Below, piece after piece: positions 21,150 to 31,266 of a stretch of DNA of 64,000 nucleotides (position 1 is the first letter of the stretch; each line of letters starts with the position of its first letter). Location: positions 620,001 through 684,000 of the forward strand of contig JADWQD010000012.1 in assembly GCA_016110215.1 (NCBI GenBank), read 5' to 3'. The notes below the pieces were generated by a model. The model saw nothing but the letters and a program-made list of their open reading frames with translations, did no database searches and was not told the origin of the DNA. Both the position numbers and the translations under genes were made by a program. The stretch comes from Capronia americana (Eukaryota; Ascomycota; Eurotiomycetes; Chaetothyriales; Herpotrichiellaceae).

Positions 21150-22595
21150 TCACCACGGATAACTCCTCTTCTCGTCCTCTTCTTCCAACTTCAACCCCCT
21201 GTCTAGCTGCTCTTGATGCTTCTTGTCGAGATATTCGAGCAGGACGCCTTCATATTTCTCCTTGCCCTTGTACCGACTCACGTCGTCGCCCCAGCTGCGG
21301 ACAGCACTGGCCAGCCGTCCGGGGACATAGTCTTCCTGCGCGATCTCCGTGACCGGGTGGAAATACGTGCGGATGGTAAAGACGACGCCCCCGCTCTTCG
21401 GCAGGCGTCGCAAGCTCTGGCGCTCCGAGCGGAAGAAATGATGCTCGATGGCGCGGTTCTTCTCGGCCGTGTTCCAGCTGATGTCCGGCCGGTCCTCGCT
21501 GCCGATGCTGTACGACCAGGCCAGGTCGTCGTCCACCTGCAGGAAGTAGTTGTTGCGCGCGACCAACTCCTCGGGCTTGAGCCGGCGGAAGAAGTTCATC
21601 ATGCCCTTCTCGAGCTTTTCGCGGAATTGCGGCACGTCGCCCGAGGTGTGGATCTCGCTGAGCGGCATGCCGTACTTGTCCTCCAGGCGCCAGAAACCCG
21701 GCAGCAGGATCGCCCCGGCGAGGAGGTAGTACTGGCCGTCGGCCCGTTCGATCATGATGGCCAGGTCGTCCTGGACCAGGCGCGCGGCCGTTTGCATGGG
21801 GTCTTCGGGCAGAGGGTCGCTGGTCGTGTCAAGGTCTTCGCCGCTCCAGAGGTTTTTGATGCCCTTTTCTGTGCGGGTGTAGAGCGAGGGATACCGATCC
21901 GGGAGGTAGGACCGCAGTTCTTCCAGGAGCTCGAGGGCCGCGGGGTATGCTTCCGGGGCGGTCTTGCAGCATTTATGGCCACGTTCCTTGATGCGCCGCG
22001 TCTTGTCGGCGTGGAAGCGGGGGAAATGGTTGTCTAGTTCGATCCAGCCGTCCCACTTGATGTTGCGGAGGCCCATGGTTTGGAAGTACTTGGGGCCGTA
22101 GCGGAAGGGGCGGTAGGGGAGGGGTTTGGTGTGCTCAATGGACCAGTTTTCATACGGCTGTGGTTTAGGGCGGACGAAGGTCGAAGGTGGCCATGTTCCT
22201 GGTTTGCGCGTCGAGGGCGAGAGGCTGGCGTGAGCTGCTTTTTCGAGGAGGGGAGTCGAGGGAGTTGATGGGCGGGATTGAGTGCGTGAGGAACGGTATG
22301 ATATGTACCGTGCTAGGGCGATGGTGAGGAAGAGCAGGAGTGTCAGGCCATAGGCGATCTCCTTGAAGTGAGGTTGTCGGGATAGTTTGTGGAAGTCTGC
22401 CTGGGCTGAGCTCAATGCCGAGGAACAGTGGTGCTTCGATCTCTGAAATTGGGCTCTCGTCTCGTCCAGAAAAGGCCGTACATGTCCTTTTGCTTCTTCG
22501 GCATATGGCCGTAAGTGTTCCCTGGCTTGGTCGACGTATGGTTGTGACCGAGCGATCAGGCTCGAGAGTCCTCGTTTGAACGCCTCCGAGTCCAT
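21150..22595 (-). CDS. DUF3445 family protein (heme-dependent oxidative N-demethylase-like)
   Basis: Intronless 481-residue protein starting at the ATG at 22595 ('MDSEAFKRGLSS'); the frame is open upstream but reads as non-coding leader. Residues 1-80 are amphipathic and charged, like a coiled coil, followed by one membrane helix ('EIAYGLTLLLFLTIALARYI', about residues 84-103). The rest is the DUF3445 domain, with 'YRPFRYGPKYFQTMGLRN', 'WIELDNHFPRFHADKTRRI', 'LQDDLAIM'-like 'VQDDLAIMIERADGQYYL' and 'IRTYFHPV'. Bacterial members include subunits of heme-dependent N-demethylases, which is the only functional hint; the fungal role is uncertain. The N-terminal anchor suggests a membrane-bound version facing the cytosol or ER lumen. 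Confidence 0.75.
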   Translation of the reverse strand: MDSEAFKRGLSSLIARSQPYVDQAREHLRPYAEEAKGHVRPFLDETRAQFQRSKHHCSSALSSAQADFHKLSRQPHFKEIAYGLTLLLFLTIALARYISYRSSRTQSRPSTPSTPLLEKAAHASLSPSTRKPGTWPPSTFVRPKPQPYENWSIEHTKPLPYRPFRYGPKYFQTMGLRNIKWDGWIELDNHFPRFHADKTRRIKERGHKCCKTAPEAYPAALELLEELRSYLPDRYPSLYTRTEKGIKNLWSGEDLDTTSDPLPEDPMQTAARLVQDDLAIMIERADGQYYLLAGAILLPGFWRLEDKYGMPLSEIHTSGDVPQFREKLEKGMMNFFRRLKPEELVARNNYFLQVDDDLAWSYSIGSEDRPDISWNTAEKNRAIEHHFFRSERQSLRRLPKSGGVVFTIRTYFHPVTEIAQEDYVPGRLASAVRSWGDDVSRYKGKEKYEGVLLEYLDKKHQEQLDRGLKLEEEDEKRSYPW

Positions 22596-23099
22596 GGTGC
22601 TGGCGGTGTTATGGTGCGACTTGGGTGTGAGAACAAATAGGACCGAGGAGAAGGGAAAGCAGTGAGAGGCCCAGCATATATGACAGCCAGGCCGTGGACT
22701 CGATGTCTGGATTCGAAATATCAACCCTCCGAATTGGACGCGCCAGAAGCTTGCCTACCCCAGATATTGGATATCCCAATCATGAACAAGTAGAACGACT
22801 AGCTGTTATCGCTTTGCCCCTCGCCGTCCAGTGAAGTCCTTATCAATCGACACCTGATGCGCAACGGGGTCGACTTGGTCCAATCGTAAGCCACATTTTT
22901 CCTGGACAAAATTGCCTGTTTGGGGTTGGCGACTTTCTCTCCTCAGGGCCCCGAAGAGTGCGGCAAGCCACCGCGACCTCACAATTTTGAGGCGAACGGA
23001 CATGGGCGTGGGTTTGACTTGCGAGGCTCGTTCAAGGTAATTACCACAAATATAGCCTGCTCTGTCGTTCAGAAACCGAACGTCTCCTGACAGCTCCCC
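22596..23099. other. Spacer, no gene
   Basis: Upstream region of the DUF3445 gene and 3' region of ALG9, both on the minus strand. No additional feature was recognised. Confidence 0.5.
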
Positions 23100-24881
23100 T
23101 CAGGACGTTCTCCGGCGCAGAAGGCAGTGTTCTCCCCAATGCCGGCGATATCTGGATGGGATTACCGGTAGATCAGGTATCCAAATGGTCCTCGCAAGGA
23201 GTCCAGTCTTTGACGCATCTAAAAATGGTACGCATGCAATCCGCTCCCATTGCGCTTGGTCCACAGCGTAGAGGGGTTCGTGCTCGGTGGCCTCCATCCC
23301 GGGCATGTACGAGTCGACTAGGAACGTGCAGTAGTTGACGTCGATGTATTTTCCGGGATCTTCCTCGTTCCGATCATTCATTCCAGGCGGTATTAACCAG
23401 GTGCCGGCAAAGAAACCGAACCCAGTCTTGCCTTCGTGGAATTCGCCGGGTAGGAGTCCATCAAATTCGCTCTTGATGAATTTTGCATGGACTCCTTTGG
23501 GGAGGAAGTGCGACGAGGGGAAGCGATACCATTCCTTGCCCAAGCAGACTGTGTCGGTCGGGTGGGTCGTGTTTAATGTTCCCAGAGCATCGTATATCTG
23601 CAGGGGAGCTCGGTATGCGGTGACTGTACCAATGATACGCAGCAGGCCAACATTGATTGACAGGAGGACAACAGGGAGGATAACGGCGAGTTTCGCTTTC
23701 GTGGGGATTCTGCCGAAGACGATCGAGTCTGTTGACCCAATCCACGCTAGGAGAGAATGAAATGCTATGGCAGCATTCAACGCCAGAAAGGGATACGCTG
23801 GGAACATGAATCGTTCTTCCTTGTGGGGCTGAAGGGTGAAAATGACGAGCCAGAGGTAAAAGGGCGAGAGGAAGGTGAGTGTTCTGAGTATTGATTGTTT
23901 CGTGGTGTGCTGTCGCAGAATTATCGCCTGGAACAGGTAAAGCGGTGCAGAAATTGCTGCGAGAACAAACCAGATGTTGAAGTTGAGCAGCAGATTGCGA
24001 ACATAGTAGTGCCACGGCTCAGTCCCAAAGATGTCTGGTCCACGATCCTTGCCACCAAAGACGTTGTATGCCACAATGCGCCAGGGCACGACGATGACCT
24101 TGTGATAGAAGAAAGTGTCAACGCTGACTTGAAGAGCTAGCACAACCAGACATCGGACGAAGCCATCCAAATACCGTCTCAAGGCTTCGAAGAGATCGCT
24201 TCGCCCTATTACTGCAATGAGACAGTCTTCAACGACAAACGGAACAATCAAGGCACCCGAGAATGGCCATCCAAGCAGTGCACCGATGCCGAACCACATA
24301 ATGCCGGCAGCTGTTTTAGACCCGCCATGCCAGTCCATGAAGGCCGTCAGTCCCAGGGCGGAGGTGTACATGGCGAAACTAGATGGCAAGAACGCCGATG
24401 AAGCATAGAAAAAACCAGGTGTAAAGGCAACAATCATAAGGTATATGACTCCGACTCTCGGATTGATGCTTCGAGATATGGTGGAATAGAGTCGGACTTC
24501 CGTCGCCGCGCATACAAAAGCCAGCATCGTCCTCAGTGCGAAGAACTCAAAGGTCTTTGATCGGCCAAGGAGGCTGCTGATCTTGGCTGGGAGGGCATGT
24601 AAGGCAATATACGCCCAGCTTCGTATGCTGAATTCTGGGGAGTACTCCCATGTCTGAAGACCGTAACCGTGGTTGAGGTAATGCAAGGGCTCCCAGTAGT
24701 TAAAAGTCTCATCGCAGTCTTGGATCGGCGCGTATAATGCAGCGAGGATATGCGAACCTAGGCATAAGTAAAAGGCGATATCTAATGGCAGATAGAATTT
24801 CGTTGGCGCTGGCTGAGGAGCAGGTTGACCTGTGGCTCTTGACTTCGTCAGTGCGTTCGTTACTCCTCGACTTGGATTCAT
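23100..24881 (-). CDS. ALG9: Alg9 alpha-1,2-mannosyltransferase
   Basis: ER membrane enzyme of the dolichol-linked oligosaccharide pathway; Alg9 adds alpha-1,2-mannoses from dolichyl-phosphate-mannose to the growing N-glycan precursor in the ER lumen. The frame is uninterrupted, 593 residues from the ATG at 24881. The GT22 family signature is clear at residues 55-69 ('DCDETFNYWEPLHYL'), followed by 'GLQTWEYSPEFSIRSW'. Multiple hydrophobic membrane segments follow, with 'HKEERFMFPAYPFLALNAA' in the second half, a hallmark of this family. The soluble C-terminal part includes 'ETFNYWEP'-independent motifs such as 'CLGKEWYRFPSSHFLP', which favours Alg9 over Alg12 or GPI mannosyltransferases. The gene lies divergent to the next gene. 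Confidence 0.92.
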   Translation of the reverse strand: MNPSRGVTNALTKSRATGQPAPQPAPTKFYLPLDIAFYLCLGSHILAALYAPIQDCDETFNYWEPLHYLNHGYGLQTWEYSPEFSIRSWAYIALHALPAKISSLLGRSKTFEFFALRTMLAFVCAATEVRLYSTISRSINPRVGVIYLMIVAFTPGFFYASSAFLPSSFAMYTSALGLTAFMDWHGGSKTAAGIMWFGIGALLGWPFSGALIVPFVVEDCLIAVIGRSDLFEALRRYLDGFVRCLVVLALQVSVDTFFYHKVIVVPWRIVAYNVFGGKDRGPDIFGTEPWHYYVRNLLLNFNIWFVLAAISAPLYLFQAIILRQHTTKQSILRTLTFLSPFYLWLVIFTLQPHKEERFMFPAYPFLALNAAIAFHSLLAWIGSTDSIVFGRIPTKAKLAVILPVVLLSINVGLLRIIGTVTAYRAPLQIYDALGTLNTTHPTDTVCLGKEWYRFPSSHFLPKGVHAKFIKSEFDGLLPGEFHEGKTGFGFFAGTWLIPPGMNDRNEEDPGKYIDVNYCTFLVDSYMPGMEATEHEPLYAVDQAQWERIACVPFLDASKTGLLARTIWIPDLPVIPSRYRRHWGEHCLLRRRTS

Positions 24882-25396
24882 GCCTCACCCTCTAGGTAGC
24901 TTGATTGGGTCCGTTCGCCTCTTGAAATCTTCCAGGCTGGGGTCCATCTCCTTTGCACCCGCATCCACAACCAGAGGGACACACCAAGAAATTGTGAGAT
25001 GTTGACGAGAAACAGTCCAGGTCAAAGAGACACGACACTAAAGGACAAGCTTTCTCGGCAACTGGAACATCAGTTGATCCGAATGGGATCCCCAACTTCC
25101 CCTCGACCTCAGCCAGCCACCATTGTGTCCCTGGGAATTAGTTGATGGACGAGTACCGATTCTTTCGTCATGATGGCTGCCTCTCCTCCTGACATTCAGA
25201 GCAGATACCTGTTCGGTGTACCGTGTCGTGTGTGTCTGGGCACCTGGGGTGTTCCCTGACGGCGAGCTCCTCCAGGTGGTAATTGATCGTAGCCTCACTC
25301 TCCACCCACACAAGGCCAAACGCTCGGATACGGGTACAGTACAGCTAACGAGCTAGGAACCAATGTGCTATTCAACTGTGCTCCAGTAACGCCAAC
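24882..25396. other. Divergent spacer (ALG9 / transcription-factor-like gene)
   Basis: 515 bp between two start codons, so it presumably carries both promoters. No clear TATA or CCAAT box was picked out. An intron acceptor-like 'GTGCTCCAG' just before 25387 leaves room for an unseen upstream exon of the right-hand gene. Confidence 0.5.
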
Positions 25397-27100
25397 ATGC
25401 GGCTGCAATTCTTGCCTTACAATCCTACAACAGATTCTTATGACCCCGACGAGACTGCGGAAGAATCTCCCCAGCAGCACGCCGCCAGGGTTTACCATCG
25501 CAAGGCGAAGTTGCTAAGGAAAGCCGCCAGTAACAGTCAGAAGCCAGCGGCAAACCGCACCCAGCAATCAGCAACGACAGCGAAGGCGGGTACCAGTGTC
25601 GCAAAATCTGGCATAACAGTTCCTGACCCAATGACCGTACTTGGAGCTGGCAGGATTGATCCGTTCGATACTTACTGCACCTCCGACCATTCGCTGATCA
25701 CACACGAGATGCTCGACCACGCCATCTCGTCTCAGTGGACTCTTTTTGCTCCTGACGACAAGCCGGGCTCCCTCCTGATGGCAAAGAAAGCCGTCATGGA
25801 CACGGCGATCCGCTTCCCGGTATGCTTCCACGTTCTCGTCTACTCTGGCGCAACGCATAAAGCCTTCCACCAATCACCAATGGTCGACAACACCAGAAGC
25901 GCTCTCCTGCGCCTGAAGAGCAAAGGGGAGGCACTGAAGGCTCTGAGAAAAGCCTCACAGTGTAGCACCACGGCATTGACCGATGGGGTCATCTTCGCCA
26001 TGGCTCTGTTAGCGATTCTGGGCTACGGGGAAAAGGTCACACCGGTGACGAAGCATGAAAGAAGAACCATGGCCGCTCAACAAGACGGCCAGTTCTATGC
26101 CTCCATGGAGTACGAATGGCACCACTGGAGGGCACTTATCGAAGTCGTCAAAATGAAAGGAGGGCTACATACAATCGAGATTCCAGGTCTTGCCTTTGCT
26201 ATTGCTTCGTGAGTGGACCCAGGGCAGTGGCGGTCCTTGGAACTTACCTACTGATACGAGTGCAGCTTCGACATTCATACCTCGATGATGTTCCAGACGC
26301 AGCCTTCTTTCCCTTTATTCATGCCATCATCGCTTGTTGTTGGCTCTTGGTCGACCAGTCAACCTGGCAGTCCCGCGTCTCAGAAATCGTCTGCCCTCAC
26401 ATCTGGTTTTGATTTTCTGGCAAGTCTAGATCTGCCAGAAGCAACCGACCTCCTGAACGTGATACGCGGAGTCCGTGACATAACTATCGCGTTCGACAGC
26501 TACCAACACGGCGAGCCTGAAGCACCGCCGATCAAAATTATCATCTTTGCTCGAAACCTCAACCAACATGAGCTCCTAACCCTGCCCGACTTATCGGAAC
26601 AACTATACTCTGAAGACCCGGGGCAAAGGAGCACGCCGGCGACAAAGTGTCAAGCTCTCGCACTATACGAAATGTGCCGATTATGTGCCTTTGTCTTCCA
26701 GATGACAGTTCTCCTGCCAAATCTCCACGACAACATAGATGTCACAATACCATATGCTCAACGCATCAGACGGTGCCTGCAGAGGGCAACTATCGACTTG
26801 AACCTGTATGAAGACCCAAAATACCATGACGTCCTCCTGTGGGCGACCATAATGACCGCTTGGCTTGTCAAAGGTACCAACCTCCACGATTGGTTTGTTG
26901 ACTTCTTGGTCGACCACGCCAGCGTGGGCAGAATCGGCAGAGTGGACGGTGACCCACCGGGCGTTTCCTTGTGGCCGAGGGTCAAAATTATCCTCGCCAG
27001 CTTCCTTTGGTTGGACAGTGAATGCCTTGCACCTTGCGCCGCGATATGGAAAGAGGTCGAAGCTTTGCAAGTTCCCGATGAGAAATGCGCGATCTGTTAG
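25397..27100 (+). CDS. Fungal-specific transcription-factor-like protein without visible zinc cluster
   Basis: Two exons, 25397-26208 and 26266-27100, joined over a 57-nt intron (GTGAGT...GTGCAG) that splits a Ser codon, giving 548 residues. The N-terminus has a short basic stretch ('HAARVYHRKAKLLRKAA') in place of a Zn2Cys6 motif, then 'DPFDTYCTSDHSLITHEMLDHAISSQW', an arrangement common in a large family of fungal proteins resembling the regulatory half of Zn2Cys6 factors. The middle contains 'TDGVIFAMALLAILGYGEK' and 'WHHWRALIEVVKMKGGL', the latter typical of that family. The tail includes 'LLWATIMTAWLVKG'. DNA binding is therefore doubtful. An additional 5' exon cannot be excluded. Confidence 0.75.
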
Positions 27101-27849
27101 TGATGCATCCTGGCATCACCACTGCAGTGTTCCTGTTTGGCCGCATCCCCCGACTTTTATCTCCGGAATGTTCGAAACATAATCATTTGCTGGCTCGTCC
27201 CACAGGCTGGCCAGCAACGTCCGCGGCCTGCATTGCTGTCAGCGACAATAAGGGAGAGTGCAAAACAGAATGCTACACCTGCCCTGTCCAAGGCTCTCGG
27301 GCGTGTTGTACTGCGTGATTCCATTCCGAGGTGCTGAGAACGCCGCTGGTACAAGGGCCATTCAGAAACAGGTTCCACTCCGAGCATTCATGGATCCTGG
27401 AGCATCACCAGTGTGATTCCTGAAGTCAGGCCCTCCTGTTCACGAGCAGCGCGGAGCTCAACAGCATGACAACGGTTGACTATCCCGAGTGGGCTCGAAT
27501 GCCACACGCACGACGCAGCAGCAGTGTAATAAACCGGCAAGAGGAGTGGGTGAGAGTTTTCAGCTATCCAGTCTTCGAACCCCGCGGGAAGGGGCCTTAG
27601 GTGCTTTCGTGCACACCCTAGAGTTCGCTTTCCTTGCTTTGCCTCCTTGTGTTCAGCGACCGCTCATCCGGCTCGGCCTGTACTAAAATCCGTTCCATCG
27701 TTCGGGAGGGGCGTTACGCAGCAACCACCTCGGCCTCGCACTGCTTCTCAAAACCGCGTGCCCGCCCTGCTCCAGGGACACCGGGGATAGATCTAGATCT
27801 ATGGTCAATGATAACTCTGTCACATGGGGAGCTTACGACCTCCTACCTC
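27101..27849. other. Convergent spacer, no gene
   Basis: About 750 bp between the 3' ends of the transcription-factor-like gene (+) and the epoxide hydrolase (-). Short frames only, none supported. Confidence 0.5.
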
Positions 27850-29561
27850 TCACTTCACGGGCCAACCGATCGTCTTGATGAACTCCTCCATGTCCTCTAG
27901 CATTTCCTTCGGTTTCTCCATAGCCGCGAAGTGGCCGCCCTGGCGATCGAAAGCGAAGCACACGTTAGCCAATCGGCCAGCCAAGCAGCCATCCTTTTGG
28001 AGGCTCGATTTCGATTGCTGCACTGCATTTGAATCCGGAAGCGGGGCGAAGGAGACTCACCGAATCGTGCTGTCGGAACAAGACAAGTTTGTGGCCCTGC
28101 TTGTGGACCCATTCTTTCGGCACGGGGGCGAGTTCCTTGGGGAACCACGAGTACGCGACTGGCTTGTTGTTGTTGTATTTCGGATTCCCGTGCGGGAGAC
28201 CGCGGCCGCCAGGGACGGAGAACTGAGCACGCCGGTAATGAATTAGTTACTTATGTGTGACAGTGGGGCCAATTGCCTTGATGGGAGCCCGGGGGAATGG
28301 GCATCGCAGCCAACGCCATACCTCGCGATAGGAGTAGATGCACCGGGGGAAGGATTCGGTGAACCAGTAGAGAGTGATGGAGTCGAGGATTTTGGTGAGG
28401 GAAGGGGTCTCGTCGGTCCATTCTTGGAATTTCTCGCCGATCCTGCTCGCGCGGTGATTCCCATTGTCAGCAAAATCGTCCACAGAGCATGTCACTCAAC
28501 CGCTGGGTGGGTGGTGGCGATCCTTACCACGCAAGCTGGGCGAGTGGGCTCGACGCCAGGACGAATCCGATCGTCGCAGGTCTGGTACCATGTTCTCGCG
28601 CATATCCATTGCCGGTCATGTAGAATGCCTTCATTCGTTCCATTCCTTTTCTCTCCGTATCCGTGATTTTGCTTTCGTCTACATCCTTCGGGGGCTCGCC
28701 GGAGATGGCGAAGTTGTCTGGGTGGCTAATTAGTTATTGTCCGGCCGATGCTCAGCGCTACCTGCTGGGAAGTACTCACAATGGACACCTATGAGGAAAG
28801 CGTTGGTCAGCAATGGCTTGCTTTACGCATGTTCTTTTCTCTATGCTCACCTTTACACTCGTCATAAGTCCCAGCAATCACCTTGGCGGTGAAGGAGCCG
28901 ATATCACCGCCCTGACAAATGTAACCGCTGCCGAAGCCTAAGCCGATCATGAGTTTGTTCATGATGCGAGCAATGTCCTCGGTGTCAAAGTCGCGGTCCA
29001 AGGACGGACCGGAACTGAGCGTCCAGCCGGGCAGGGAAACGGCAATGGTATGGTAGGGTAGCTCTTCTGGCGAATACTTGTTGCGATACAGGTCAAAGAT
29101 GTCGAGATGTTCGAAGTGGCTACCGGGCCAGCCGTGCATGTACAGAAGCGGCACGGCATTTTCCTTCTTGGAGAAGAGAGCCATGAAATGGATCTTGAAG
29201 ACCTCGCCGTTGTCATCTTTGACGTGGGCGATGAAGTTGGGGAAAGAGTTGTTGTACTTCTCGATCGCGCGCCTGAATTGGAGACCCGTCAGATGCCTCC
29301 TGGTGGCCTTGGATCTCCCGATGGTGGAACATACCAGTCGTACTCATTCAGCCAGAAGTCTTTGGCCTTGCTCATCCATTCGTAACTGACGCCGAATTTG
29401 CCTTCCTTGGCGTTGGCGTGGAGGTTCTCATATGTCTTCGGGGCCAATTTGGAAAGCCGGAGCAGGTCCTTAAAGTCCTGGAGTTCTTGGTCCGGAATGG
29501 ATAGAGTGAACTTGTCCACCTGTAGACTGGCGCCCTGGGGGACTGTGTCGTAGCCTGCCAT
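27850..29561 (-). CDS. Epoxide hydrolase (alpha/beta-hydrolase, microsomal-type, EHN domain)
   Basis: Seven-exon model, 412 residues: 29561-29335, 29272-28851, 28788-28762, 28717-28528, 28442-28322, 28222-28061 and 27939-27850. All introns are GT..AG and the phases close exactly. The N-terminal EHN domain ends in 'NEYDW-RAIEKY'. Catalytic features are the oxyanion loop 'HGWPGS', the nucleophile Asp in 'CQGGDIGS', the probable acid Glu in 'FPKELAPVPKEW' and the general-base His in 'GGHFAAMEKP'. The family opens epoxides to vicinal diols. No membrane anchor is visible, so it is likely soluble. Exon 3 is a 27-nt microexon between introns of 62 and 44 nt; skipping it would keep the frame. Confidence 0.9.
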
Positions 29562-31266
29562 GTTGTGGGTGTTGCAAAAGCTGGTACGAATAGAAGAAGG
29601 TAATGGTAGAGGAGGGAAAGAGAGGAAGATTGGATGTGATGGTGATGGAGGTAATCCGCTACTTAGCTCTTACCTGGTACGAGTAAGAAAGTGGGATGTT
29701 CGCTCGGCTGGTGGTTGTAACGCCCCTCGGCCGTTGCTGGCTGATCGGAATTGGCTTCAGTCGAATCGAGCAGGACTCTGTCCTCGAGACCCTGTCGTGT
29801 TGTTCCAATCGTGGACGCTTTGATATTTGTTGTTGGTTGGGCCAAGGCAGTCAGGGTTGAGGCAGCGTATCCTCTCCCCTCCCCCCTCCCCTGCTCCCAC
29901 ATGTTCGTATTTCGTGGGGCCATGTTCCCCTCCCCACAAATCATACGCGGAGAGCAGAAACGCAGAGATATTTCTGAAGAGACCCATCCGTCGCCCTGCT
30001 TCCTCGACACGAATTGTTGCTCGCGATTATCTTTAGCCGCGGAGCAGTGCCCGTATCGACTCCGGTCGCCGTACCTCGTATTCTCGTGGCTGTTTCTAGA
30101 CTCTTTACGCCGAGTTTTCCCTTTTCGAGAGCCAGGAGTCTCTCAACCGACTGCTGCATCTTTCACTGTGAAGCGGACTCGCCATGCCATCTTGCTGAAA
30201 TACTAATGCAGATCAATTGGGTAGCCGAGTGTTTTTGTCGTACAGGACCGTTCCACTTCTGACTTGAAGTGCTACAGTAGGAGCTAGTCACGACGCCCAT
30301 GAATATCATCCTTACCCTAGACGTAGGTGAGAGTCAAGTAACTCTCTGCTGTTGTTGCTGAAACCAAGCAGATTTCCTAGACGTCGACAAGGACCAAGGG
30401 TATATCGCCAGCAGGGTGATTGCTCAGTGTCCCAGGTAAATGTAGTTTCAGAATCAGAAGGTCTGAGCAGCTTGACGTGTCTGCATGCACGGCACAATGG
30501 AGACTTCTCATTCTTGGCCATGCCGACGAGCCATATTGACACTGTTATATTTGATCAAGACTAGGAAATCTCACTGCGGCTTCTGCGGGAGCCAGTTCTA
30601 CCACAGGCGATGTCTTGATCGAAGTCCGCAGAGTGGTTCCTCAATTATGCTCTATGCGACAAGGTGTAGCCCAGATTTGGGCGTCTGTGCTGAGAAAAGG
30701 AGCGTTTGTTGATAGAGCTGCATCTCTGGCTTGCTGCGGATGGGCAGAATCAACGAGGGCTTCCGTGGATCCGACCACGGCGCAGACGGTCATTTAGGTA
30801 GGCATGTTGGTCGAAGAGTTGGGGCTCGTCGTAATGAAAGGGTCTTGAGCAGGCAAATGATGGCTTGATAATGCGGAGTGGTATCGGCGAGGCAGAAGGG
30901 AGAGCAAAGGAGAATGGGCTGTATGGCTCTAATATTTATACTGCTGAGGCATGTTCCTGTCTTGACCATTCCAGCGCTGCGACGCCTGGGACGGGCTCAC
31001 GGGGCTGCAGGTACCAGCCGCCAGGCTTAAAGAGTCACGCCGGTGAGCCCAGGAGTCCCTGGGCGCGATCCAATAGGCAGGGAGGCAGGCCTAATTAAGG
31101 CGCTACTAGACCTGCACGCGGCAAGCTCCGTCTCTCCGCATTTCAATTCTCTGAACTTTTCTGGAGGCGAAGAAATAATTTTGTCGCCATGGTTTTCTGA
31201 GCGCTGGGTCGATGTTCGTGTACCTTTACGCTGTCCACTGATCTCTCCGCCGTTTACTTTAAAGAC
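29562..31266. other. Divergent spacer (epoxide hydrolase / NAF1)
   Basis: 1.7 kb between two start codons with no supported gene; frames up to about 150 codons lack any family signature. It should contain both promoters. A TACGAGTA word lies at 29678-29685 and a pyrimidine-rich CCCTCCCC tract near 29876-29895. Confidence 0.45.

Noticed and set aside
21213..22037. 274-codon plus-strand frame opposite the DUF3445 gene
   Set aside because: Antisense shadow of the real gene; composition mirrors the complementary codons.
28717..28731. Acceptor at 28732-28731 for epoxide hydrolase intron 3
   Set aside because: It leaves the wrong phase; only the AG at 28719-28718 restores the 'DNFAISGEPP' frame.
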